64,000 bases of DNA. Source: CAZQYB01 sp964582985. GTDB taxonomy: Bacteria > Planctomycetota > Phycisphaerae > Sedimentisphaerales > Anaerobacaceae. The position numbers and the translations under genes were made by a program. Where the stretch lies: positions 9,884 to 73,883 of the forward strand of contig CAZOUM010000006.1 in NCBI GenBank assembly GCA_964582985.1. The letters run 5' to 3'. Positions 26,159 through 33,573 of the stretch are shown one piece after another. Position 1 is the stretch's first letter, and every line of letters starts with the position of its first letter. The notes beneath the pieces are model-generated. The model did no database searches, was not told the origin of the DNA, and worked only from the letters and a program-made list of their open reading frames with translations.

Positions 26159-26249
26159 ACACAAGAAAACGTAAAGCAAAAAAACAAAAATTAGAATCAA
26201 TAGACCTATCGACTCCGATTTCATTTTTTACTCGTAAGGGGTCATTACA

Positions 26250-27344
26250 TTGGCGGATGAAATAATCGTTCACACAGATGGCGGCAGCAGAGGCAATCCA
26301 GGACCGGCAGCTGCCGGGTTTGTCCTAACGGACTCCGTTGGAAACAAATTGGACGCTAAGGGCTTTTATCTCGGCCCGACTACAAACAATGTCGCCGAAT
26401 ACACTGGGGTCGTAAAGGCCCTCCAAGCTGCTTTGCAGCTTGGCGCGAAACGGCTGACGGTTTTTAGTGACAGTGAGCTGCTCGTCAGGCAACTCAACGG
26501 CGAATACAAAGTAAAGAGCGACCGAATCAGGCCGCTTTTCAAGAAGACCGTTGAGTTACTTAGTGAATTCGAAGGCTGGAAGCTACAACATATTACAAGA
26601 GACAAGAATAAAGAAGCTGACAAACTCGCAAACCGGGCTCTGGATCTCGAACAGGATGTCACCGACACATCTCACCCGGCCGCAGCACCGCAAACCAACC
26701 GCCAGGTGCAGACCAAGAAGCTTGAAAGGCCGATTCGGCTCGGCGTGCTTATCAGCGGCGGCGGAACAACATTGATGAATATCCTCGATTACATCAAGCA
26801 GGGCAAACTAAACGCCGAAGTGGCCGTTGTAATAAGCTCACGTTCAACCGTAGCCGGCGTCGAAAAGGCAAAAAACGCCGGACTGGAAGTAAAAACCATA
26901 CGCAAGAAGGACTACCCCGACATTGACCGGTTCAGCAAGCGCATCGAAGAAGAGCTTGTCACTGCAAACGTCGGCCTCGTCGTTCAGGGCGGTTGGCTGT
27001 GCCTCTGGAAGATACCGGCTCGATACGAAAACCGCGTGATGAACATACACCCCGCCTTGCTGCCGAGCTTTGGAGGCCAGGGTATGTGGGGGCATCACGT
27101 CCACGAGGCGGTATTAAAAGCCGGCTGCAAAGTAAGCGGCTGCTCAGTGCATTTCTGCTCGAACGAATATGATAAAGGACCTATTATTGTCCAGCGAGCC
27201 TGTGAAGTCAAAGACGATGACATACTTGAGACCCTCGCTGCCAGAGTCTTTGAGCAGGAGTGTATCGCGTATCCACACGCTATAAAACTGTTCTCTGAAG
27301 GCAAATTACTCATCAAGGACGGCGTCGTAAACCATCTCCAGTGA
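26250..27344 (+). CDS. Fusion of ribonuclease HI and glycinamide formyltransferase (PurN)
   Basis: A 364-residue two-domain protein with TTG start after AAGGGG. Residues 1-135 are RNase HI: first Asp in IIVHTDGGSRGNPGPAAAG, then NNVAEYTGVVKAL with the Glu, then VFSDSELLVRQLNGEYKVKS with the second Asp and DKNKEADKLANRAL with the last Asp. A 25-residue linker follows. Residues 160-364 are PurN: VLISGGGTTLMNIL at the start, then NIHPALLP with the catalytic Asn and His, and EYDKGPIIVQ with the catalytic Asp. So one chain carries an RNA-DNA hybrid nuclease and a purine-synthesis formyltransferase. The two activities have no obvious common pathway beyond nucleotide supply. Confidence 0.9.
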   Translation: MADEIIVHTDGGSRGNPGPAAAGFVLTDSVGNKLDAKGFYLGPTTNNVAEYTGVVKALQAALQLGAKRLTVFSDSELLVRQLNGEYKVKSDRIRPLFKKTVELLSEFEGWKLQHITRDKNKEADKLANRALDLEQDVTDTSHPAAAPQTNRQVQTKKLERPIRLGVLISGGGTTLMNILDYIKQGKLNAEVAVVISSRSTVAGVEKAKNAGLEVKTIRKKDYPDIDRFSKRIEEELVTANVGLVVQGGWLCLWKIPARYENRVMNIHPALLPSFGGQGMWGHHVHEAVLKAGCKVSGCSVHFCSNEYDKGPIIVQRACEVKDDDILETLAARVFEQECIAYPHAIKLFSEGKLLIKDGVVNHLQ

Positions 27345-27374
27345 CACGAACAACGAGTACTGAACGACAGAATA

Positions 27375-27462
27375 TTCACCCCGTTAGAAGCTCAATGAAA
27401 AACGGGGTTAATACAAAAAGGGCAAAATGATGCAAAAAATGGAAGGTTTCTAACGGGGTGAA
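27375..27462. repeat. Palindromic element, copy C, supplying a start codon
   Basis: A 15-bp perfect inverted repeat: TTCACCCCGTTAGAA at 27375-27389 and TTCTAACGGGGTGAA at 27448-27462, around a 58-bp loop that itself contains AACGGGGTT. The GTG start of the next gene lies inside the right arm (27458-27460). Confidence 0.85.
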
Positions 27463-27919
27463 CAAACGGCAAAAAGTCATCTTAATAGAATCTGCAGTCG
27501 TAGTGCTCATTACGCTTATTGCCGTTGTGGCAATGATTAACGCCAAAGATTGGATAAACCGCTCCGAAGCGATGCGGGCGATGGAACAGCTCGGTCAAAG
27601 AGTTGTGGACTATCGAGATACGCACCACTCAGTGCCTCCTGAATCCTATGTCACTAACATTAAGGAAAGCTTGGAAGGACATGTTCGGCTTGGCGACGTG
27701 AAGTATAGGGGACGGTGGATTGATTTTGAATCTATGCCCGATGAGATTCTCGCATACTCTGAGAAAAAATACCCTTCATCATTGCTCGGTGACGGCTATA
27801 TTGTTTTAAGGCTCAATGGCAAGGTAGAGTGGCTGGGAAAACAGGAATTCGAGGAAGAGCTGGCACACAGGCAAAGTCAAAAGGAGGTTGAAATTCTGCG
27901 AAATCAGCACCACAAGTAG
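27458..27919 (+). CDS. Single-pass membrane protein, start within a palindromic element
   Basis: A 153-residue protein. The GTG start at 27458 lies in the right arm of element C; an in-frame TGA upstream rules out a longer N-terminus. After a short basic start (NKRQKV) comes a hydrophobic helix of about 25 residues (LIESAVVVLITLIAVVAMI), like a pilin or signal-anchor helix. The rest is a soluble extracytoplasmic domain (VVDYRDTHHSVPPESYV, YIVLRLNGKVEWLGK) that I do not recognise. LIE at the start of the helix recalls the pilin FTLIE motif, so the element may have replaced an original pilin-like leader. This is inference. Confidence 0.7.
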   Translation: MNKRQKVILIESAVVVLITLIAVVAMINAKDWINRSEAMRAMEQLGQRVVDYRDTHHSVPPESYVTNIKESLEGHVRLGDVKYRGRWIDFESMPDEILAYSEKKYPSSLLGDGYIVLRLNGKVEWLGKQEFEEELAHRQSQKEVEILRNQHHK

Positions 27920-27962
27920 GGGTTTTTATCCGACAGCGAATCGCCGCCAGCCAGGCTTTTTT

Positions 27963-28071
27963 AGGCACTCTAACAAAACCCGACTCGAATACAAGGAGTC
28001 ACTTCGCGGAGCCATTCTAATAGATTTCTCGGCTTCGCTCGAAATGACAAACTGGGTTTTGTTAGAGCCTC
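27963..28071. repeat. Second type of palindromic repeat, at the clpC 3' end
   Basis: A 14-bp perfect inverted repeat CTCTAACAAAACCC (27968-27981) and GGGTTTTGTTAGAG (28054-28067) surrounds a 72-bp loop that contains its own small hairpin (TTTCTCGGCTTCGCTCGAAA). It lies immediately after the clpC stop codon and after the converging 27458 gene, so it may act as a bidirectional terminator. It does not match the CCCCGTTAGA family beyond TCTAAC. Confidence 0.7.
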
Positions 28072-30603
28072 TTAGTTTTCTTTGCTATCTGCGGCTTTAC
28101 TACTCTGAGATTGTGCAACAGGCTCGGTTTCTTCACTCGGCTCCTCAACCTTGAGGCCCTCAAGCTTCATATGTTCCTCGTCCTGCACATCGATTTTTAT
28201 GAGGTTCTTGCCTTTAAATTCACCTCGCAGCATGGCCTCCGAAAGCGGGTCTTCTATATAATGCTCGATTGCCCTTCGCAAAGGCCTTGCCCCAAATTCG
28301 GGATTGTAACCTTTGTCGATTAGGAACTCCTTCGCCTGCTCACTAAGTTCCAGCTTCAAACCGTGCTCGGTAAGTCGCTTGAATACCTTTGCAAGCTCGT
28401 AACCGACAATAGTTTGCAAATCTTCTCGTGTCAGCGCCTTGAAAACTATTGTATCGTCAACGCGATTTAAGAACTCAGGCCTGAAGTGATGGTCCACCTC
28501 CTTTTGGAGCATCTCTTTCATTTTCTCATAATTCGACTCAGGTGTCTTCTTGCCGAAACCAAAACCGGACTGATTCTTGATCAGCTCCGCCCCAATATTG
28601 CTGGTCATAATAAGAACAACGTTCTTGAAATCAACGTGCCGGCCAAAATTGTCTGTCAGCCTGCCCTCCTCCATTATCTGCAGCAGCATATTGTAAACAT
28701 CCGGATGTGCCTTTTCTATTTCATCCAGAAGCAGCACAGCGTAGGGCCGACGTCTAATCCTTTCGGTCAACTGCCCGCCTTCCTCGTATCCGACATATCC
28801 CGGAGGAGCCCCAACCAATCGACTCACATTGTGCTTCTCCATAAACTCGCTCATATCTAATTGTATAAGAGCATTTTCATCGCTGAACATAAACTCAGCA
28901 AGAGCTCTTGCAAGCAGAGTCTTTCCCACCCCGCTCGGGCCCAAAAGTATGAAGCAGCCCATCGGACGGTTCGGGTCTTTCATACCGCTTCTGCTGCGCC
29001 TTACCGCCTTCGCCACGGCATTGATCGCCTCATCCTGTGAGACCACCCGCTTATGCAGTTCTCCTTCGAGTTCCAAAAGCCGCTGTGCTTCCTTCTTCTC
29101 CAACCTCGTCAACGGAACCCCGGTCATATTGCTTACAACCTCTGCGATAACTTCAGCATCCACTGAGCCGGTTGCGTCTTTATTTTCGTCATACCATCTC
29201 TTCTGCATTTGCGTTTTCTCATCCAGAAGCTGCTGGGCCTCGTCCCGCAAAGACGCAGCTCGCTCGTAGTCAGCGCTCTTAACCGCTTCATCTTTTTCTT
29301 TTTGCCGTTTCGCTATTTTCTCTTCGAGCTCAGTCATATCCGGCGGTGGGGTCATATTCTTGAGTCGCACTCTTGCGCCGGCTTCGTCAATCACATCTAT
29401 CGCCTTATCAGGCAGGCATCTGCCTGCTATGTATCTCGTCGACAATTCTATTGCCTGGTAAAGCGCTTCGTCGGTAAAGTGAACCTTGTGGTGTTCTTCA
29501 TACCGGTCTTGCAGACCTCTGAGAATATCCAGAGTCTCATCCTTTGTGGGCGGGTCTACAATTATTGTCTGAAATCGTCTCTCAAGGGCACCATCCTTTT
29601 CGATGTACTTTCTATATTCATCTAACGTTGTAGCTCCGATGCACTGCACCTCACCCCTTGCAAGCGCCGGCTTTAGCACATTTGAAGCATCAATGGCCCC
29701 CTCAGCTCCGCCGGCCCCCACAAGCGTGTGAAGCTCATCGATGAATAAGGTAACGTTCTTGGCCCTTTTGACCTCGTTGATGACCGCCTTTATCCGCTCC
29801 TCGAACTGCCCGCGGTACTTTGTCCCCGCCACCATCATCGCCAAATCGAGCACGACAATCCGTTTGTCTTTGAGCAGTTCCGGCACCTGCTTATTAACTA
29901 TCTGCTGGCTCAGCCCTTCGACAATAGCAGTCTTTCCAACCCCCGCCTCACCCAGAAGAACCGGATTGTTTTTCGTGCGTCTGCAGAGTATCTGAATCAA
30001 TCGCTCGATCTCTTTTTTTCTGCCTATTACCGGGTCGAGTTCGTTACTTGCCGCCAACTGAGTCAGGTCTCTGCCGAAGCTGTCCAGTGCCGGCGTCTTG
30101 CTCTTTGGCTTTCGGCCTACCATCGGTTCCATCTTCATCCCAGGGCCGGTGGGCTCGCTGTCCACCCCGGCTCCAAGCAGATTCAGAACTTCCTGACGAA
30201 CCTCCTCAAGTTTCAAACCCAGATTCATAAGAACCTGAGCAGCTATGCCTTCTGTCTCTCGCAGCAGACCAAGAAGGATATGCTCTGTACCCACATAATT
30301 GTGATTAAGTGCCCTGGCCTCTTCGATTGCATATTCAATAACTTTCTTCGCTCGTGGCGTCTGCGGGAGTTTACCCATCGTCACCATATCAGGCCCGCTC
30401 TTGACCATCTTCTCAACTTCAAGCCGCAGCTTCTTTATATCCACTTCGAGGTTCTTAAGAACCGTAGCTCCCACCCCGCTGCCTTCTTTGACCAGACCAA
30501 GAAGGATATGCTCGGTCCCTATATAGTCCTGGTTAAAGCGCTGCGCCTCCTGGTTGGCCAGTGCCATGACCTTTCGTGCCCGGTCTGTAAAACGCTCAAA
30601 CAT
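28072..30603 (-). CDS. clpC: Clp protease ATP-binding subunit ClpC
   Basis: An 843-residue Hsp100 unfoldase that feeds substrates to ClpP. Two N-terminal Clp-N repeats lie at about 1-145 (FTDRARKVMALANQEAQRF, then AIEEARALNHNYVGTEHILL). The first AAA+ domain has Walker A GEAGVGKTA and FIDELHTLVGAG. The UVR motif of ClpC (ELEEKIAKRQKEKDEAVKSA) interrupts the middle. The second AAA+ domain has GPSGVGKTL, LLDEIEKAHPDV and the arginine-finger region, followed by the C-terminal D2-small domain. The UVR motif separates ClpC from ClpA and ClpB. A near-consensus promoter sits just upstream. No clpP or mcsA/mcsB is adjacent. Confidence 0.96.
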   Translation of the reverse strand: MFERFTDRARKVMALANQEAQRFNQDYIGTEHILLGLVKEGSGVGATVLKNLEVDIKKLRLEVEKMVKSGPDMVTMGKLPQTPRAKKVIEYAIEEARALNHNYVGTEHILLGLLRETEGIAAQVLMNLGLKLEEVRQEVLNLLGAGVDSEPTGPGMKMEPMVGRKPKSKTPALDSFGRDLTQLAASNELDPVIGRKKEIERLIQILCRRTKNNPVLLGEAGVGKTAIVEGLSQQIVNKQVPELLKDKRIVVLDLAMMVAGTKYRGQFEERIKAVINEVKRAKNVTLFIDELHTLVGAGGAEGAIDASNVLKPALARGEVQCIGATTLDEYRKYIEKDGALERRFQTIIVDPPTKDETLDILRGLQDRYEEHHKVHFTDEALYQAIELSTRYIAGRCLPDKAIDVIDEAGARVRLKNMTPPPDMTELEEKIAKRQKEKDEAVKSADYERAASLRDEAQQLLDEKTQMQKRWYDENKDATGSVDAEVIAEVVSNMTGVPLTRLEKKEAQRLLELEGELHKRVVSQDEAINAVAKAVRRSRSGMKDPNRPMGCFILLGPSGVGKTLLARALAEFMFSDENALIQLDMSEFMEKHNVSRLVGAPPGYVGYEEGGQLTERIRRRPYAVLLLDEIEKAHPDVYNMLLQIMEEGRLTDNFGRHVDFKNVVLIMTSNIGAELIKNQSGFGFGKKTPESNYEKMKEMLQKEVDHHFRPEFLNRVDDTIVFKALTREDLQTIVGYELAKVFKRLTEHGLKLELSEQAKEFLIDKGYNPEFGARPLRRAIEHYIEDPLSEAMLRGEFKGKNLIKIDVQDEEHMKLEGLKVEEPSEETEPVAQSQSSKAADSKEN

Positions 30604-30647
30604 CTTTAAGTCCTTATTCCGACTCCCACTCCTGCCTTCTTCTTATA

Positions 30648-30676
30648 ATTATATCACACCCAGCCAAGTTTGTCAA
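30648..30676 (-). promoter_or_regulatory. Strong sigma-70-type promoter of clpC
   Basis: On the minus strand TTGACA (complement of 30671-30676) and TATAAT (complement of 30648-30653) are exactly 17 bp apart, 45 bp upstream of the clpC ATG. This is a perfect consensus, unlike stress promoters driven by alternative sigma factors. The rest of 30604-30968 (365 bp) holds no recognisable gene. Confidence 0.85.
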
Positions 30677-30968
30677 AGTATCAAAACCAGCCAAATCTGC
30701 CTCTCAGCATCCCGACTTCCGCTTTATTATATGCTCAAGGCCAAACAGAGGTTCGATTACCGGACCAATGTTTTTTCTTCTACTTGGTTTTATCGACCAA
30801 AACCCCTGCTTACTTTCCCCTTATCCACATAGAAGCTCGTATCTGGAGTTCCGTTAGGAGCAAGAATGCCCTTTCGGCAAAGAAGGGTAGGGTGTCAAGA
30901 GAATGCGAAGCCAGAGAAACGGAAAGATAGGTTTCTTAACCTTGGCCTTTTGTGCAGTGGGCAATATG

Positions 30969-31823
30969 TTAGTAGTGCTTAAATCCCTTCATCCAATCCG
31001 GCCAGTCCGGCGTCGGGGCATTCAGGTCCGAGCTGCGATGCCACTTCAACTTCCACAGTTCTTTTAGCCCTATTTTCCTGACAGAGAAATCCACAAAAGC
31101 ACCGTTTACTGTTCCTTCGTGCCGGTTGATGCAGAACATCCTTATCTGCCTGCTTCCCATTGGCCCGCTGCCATAAAAGTCACCATCGCGCGGCGGTGGT
31201 TCATTATTGGTGTCAGGCCAGGCATCAATCCACATACTATCCAAAAGCAGTGGTATATTACTTGCACCTCTAACATTGGCGTTTCTCCAGTTATTTGAGG
31301 TCGGAAGCCCAAAAGGATTTAGCGTTACTTCGCGAGGTGGATTATAAACCCACGCATTCATACCATAGCTGCCGGAATTACCTTGTGACCCGAAACTCGG
31401 GAAACTCGGGACGGTAGAGAAGGCGGCAAACGGATGTCTGCCTCCTTCAATGACAGGTTTCTTCGCCAACGGGCAGTAACAGAGCTCCTTATTGTTACCG
31501 TAGTACCGCCGCAGAGCATCCAGCCAACTCTCGCTTGTAGTAGCTGTTGGGCCGTACCAGCCCGTATTAAAACAGTAGTTGTTATCGCTCGTATAAGCCG
31601 AAAAGAAGGCGGCCCACTGACGTACGTTCGACCGACAAACGATCGCTTTTGCTTGCATCTTTACCTTGCTCAGTGCCGGCAGCAATATTGCCGTCAATAA
31701 CGCAATGATAGCAATTACCACCAAAAGTTCTATTAACGTAAACCCCGTTAGAAATCTTTTGCTTACCCCATTTGAAATCTTTATTTCTAACGGGGTAAAC
31801 CCTCTTTGCCTACAGATAACAAT
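30969..31823 (-). CDS. Type IV pilin-like (prepilin N-terminal motif) protein with in-frame palindromic insertion
   Basis: About 284 residues if it starts at an ATT at 31823 (GTGAGGA lies 6 bp upstream); no ATG, GTG or TTG is available between the in-frame stop and the pilin motif. The classical prepilin motif is LTG|FTLIELLVVIAIIAL, cleaved after Gly by prepilin peptidase, followed by a hydrophobic helix ending ILLPALSKVK. The mature part is a large globular domain (CYCPLAKKP, DGDFYGSGPMGSRQ) of the H-X9-DG type seen in many Planctomycetota, whose exact function is unknown. Element B, read in frame, supplies TPLEIKISNGVSKRFLTG, so a second GFT-like motif precedes the true one. A start at the TTG at 31724 would remove the motif and is rejected. 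Confidence 0.8.
   Translation of the reverse strand: MVICRQRGFTPLEIKISNGVSKRFLTGFTLIELLVVIAIIALLTAILLPALSKVKMQAKAIVCRSNVRQWAAFFSAYTSDNNYCFNTGWYGPTATTSESWLDALRRYYGNNKELCYCPLAKKPVIEGGRHPFAAFSTVPSFPSFGSQGNSGSYGMNAWVYNPPREVTLNPFGLPTSNNWRNANVRGASNIPLLLDSMWIDAWPDTNNEPPPRDGDFYGSGPMGSRQIRMFCINRHEGTVNGAFVDFSVRKIGLKELWKLKWHRSSDLNAPTPDWPDWMKGFKHY
31742..31796. repeat. Palindromic element, copy B, translated within a pilin leader
   Basis: A 14-bp perfect inverted repeat: ACCCCGTTAGAAAT at 31742-31755 and ATTTCTAACGGGGT at 31783-31796, around a 27-bp loop. It is read in the minus-strand pilin frame as TPLE...LTG. Flanking GGGTTTAC occurs on both sides, as at copy A. Confidence 0.85.
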
Positions 31824-31859
31824 GATTGTTCCTCACTCTTTCTTACAGTAAAATTTCCG

Positions 31860-33170
31860 CTAATCATTCTGGCTAATGCGGATTCTCGCACGCACACTAT
31901 GCAGGTCGAACCCAGGTGTTGCTCCTCCACCTTTTATTCCAAGCACGCGTACCGCGCAAGGTACGAACGGCAGCGAAATATCGGTGATGTCAATACCAAT
32001 CTCCGTTGGCATCTGCTGGCCGGAAGTTCCAGCCATCGCCGTACCAAGCAGGTACTCGCCGCCCGCACCGTCTGTGATGAACACAAGGGCATGTTCCCCA
32101 TTCGCCCCCCATTCAATAAGGAATATATCATCCCCCGGTCCATCTACAATCCTGCCACGGAACTTCAACTCAATCCAATGGTCCGTGGGCAAAATAACCG
32201 ACGACTGTTCTGACGGAGGCGGACCAACAAGCCACTTCTTAAGAACTATCAGAACCCAAGAAGTCTCATTAGCTTTTATACCCTCCCAACCATTTCCATC
32301 GGGGTCACAAGCATCGACTATGCCGGTCGGATATTCAAACGCGACTTTGCTGGCGCCGAGCGGTGTGCTGGAGTTGCTGTTATTCAGTGCGGTAACTCCG
32401 CCGACAGTAAGAGTTGCTGCAATGACCGCAGTTCCGATGGTGACACCCACTTTTGTGCCCGCAGCGCCTATGATTGCGGCGGTGAGGCCGACCTTGGTGG
32501 ATTCAGCGCCAACGGTGATGGGAACAGATGAAGCCTTTGCAGGGGCGGTGGCTCGGCCAAAAATCCCCAGTGCTGTCAGCAACAATCCCTTGCCGAAGCC
32601 CCGCTTGGACAACTGGCGCTTGAGCGAACGTTTCGCCCGAAAGAACAATACCTCGGTCGCCATCTCACTGCAGTCCATCAGCGCGGCAATTTCAGAGTAC
32701 GGCATTCGCTCGAAGCACCGCAGGATAAGAACATTTCGGTGTCTGAGCTTCAGCTTCCCCATTGCTTCAAATATTGCTTCTGACAGTTCACGGCTGATTA
32801 GGGTCTTGAGCCCATCGCCCTCGCCTCTCAAGGAACGCTGCAACAGGCGTTCTTTCTCAAGCATCGAGATTTGTATGGTCTTCTCTTGGCGCCGAGCTCT
32901 GAAATAGTGCTGAACCTTGCCCAGAGCCATTCGCCACAGCCAGGGCCAAAACCGCTCGGCGTCTTTTAACCTTTTCAGAGATCTAACCATCTCTAACATC
33001 GTCTCCTGTAAAAGGTCTTGAGTTAAGTCCTTGTCTAATGTGAGCCGGTAAATGTATGCAAAGACCCTCCCCTGCGCCAGTTCTGTCAGACGTTCCATAC
33101 TCTCCTGATTGCCAAGCTGAGCTTGCCTGACCATATCAGGATAATTAACACTGTTGTCCGTACGGATCAT
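31860..33170 (-). CDS. ECF sigma factor fused to a transmembrane and extracytoplasmic domain
   Basis: A 436-residue protein. Residues 1-185 are a sigma-70 family ECF factor: region 2 (VFAYIYRLTLDKDLTQDLLQET, FWPWLWRMALGKVQHY) and region 4 (LKLRHRNVLILRCFERMPYSE, then a helix-turn-helix ending ATEVLFFRAKRSLKRQL). A Ser/Ala-rich linker leads to a hydrophobic stretch (GVTIGTAVIAATLTVGGVTAL) near residues 235-262, a membrane helix. The C-terminal 170 residues form a beta-rich domain (HWIELKFRGRIVDG, DDIFLIEWG) facing outward. Such a tether would put an extracytoplasmic sensor directly on the sigma factor; no separate anti-sigma gene lies next to it. It is divergent from the S8 protease gene. The pilin gene follows 37 bp downstream. 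Confidence 0.85.
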   Translation of the reverse strand: MIRTDNSVNYPDMVRQAQLGNQESMERLTELAQGRVFAYIYRLTLDKDLTQDLLQETMLEMVRSLKRLKDAERFWPWLWRMALGKVQHYFRARRQEKTIQISMLEKERLLQRSLRGEGDGLKTLISRELSEAIFEAMGKLKLRHRNVLILRCFERMPYSEIAALMDCSEMATEVLFFRAKRSLKRQLSKRGFGKGLLLTALGIFGRATAPAKASSVPITVGAESTKVGLTAAIIGAAGTKVGVTIGTAVIAATLTVGGVTALNNSNSSTPLGASKVAFEYPTGIVDACDPDGNGWEGIKANETSWVLIVLKKWLVGPPPSEQSSVILPTDHWIELKFRGRIVDGPGDDIFLIEWGANGEHALVFITDGAGGEYLLGTAMAGTSGQQMPTEIGIDITDISLPFVPCAVRVLGIKGGGATPGFDLHSVRARIRISQND

Positions 33171-33573
33171 TCCTTCTGTATATATAGTCCAGAAGCAGAT
33201 GATTCCTTACGCTTTTTTTTCGATGTTTCTGCTAATTACAACACGAAGCTGGCTAAGTCTATATCAATAAGGGGCTTGCGCGGACAGATTGTACCACTCT
33301 CAACATATTTTTCAACTCTGTTTCGTCCACTTGAAGGCAATCGCAAAATTTTCTCCGAAGAAAAACCGTAAGTTATTCATAATTTTCGGACTAACACTAT
33401 AGACAGAAGCTCCTCGCTCGAAAGCCAGGTTCTGATAAGTCTGGCAGGGCTGGGTGCAGAATCTGGCTTCTTTTTATTAATAAACCAAGGTGAAGGTCGA
33501 AGGTATGGGCGCGTGGCCTATACCGGCATAATGTTTCTGTAATACATTATACATTTTCAGGAAGGTGCGAAAT
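33171..33573. other. Gap between the divergent sigma-factor and S8 protease genes
   Basis: A 403-bp AT-rich stretch. On the plus strand AGCCAGGTTCTG (from about 33423) and CAGAATCTGGCT (to about 33469) can pair into a hairpin followed by TTCTTTTTA, a terminator-like or attenuator-like structure in the leader of the downstream gene. I see no gene here. Confidence 0.45.

Noticed and set aside
30848..30900. GTTCCGTTAGGAGCAAGAATGC as another copy of the palindrome family
   Set aside because: It shares only CCGTTAG and no partner arm was found nearby.
33423..33470. Hairpin followed by T-run as a transcription terminator
   Set aside because: No plus-strand gene ends upstream of it, so it is noted only as a possible leader structure.
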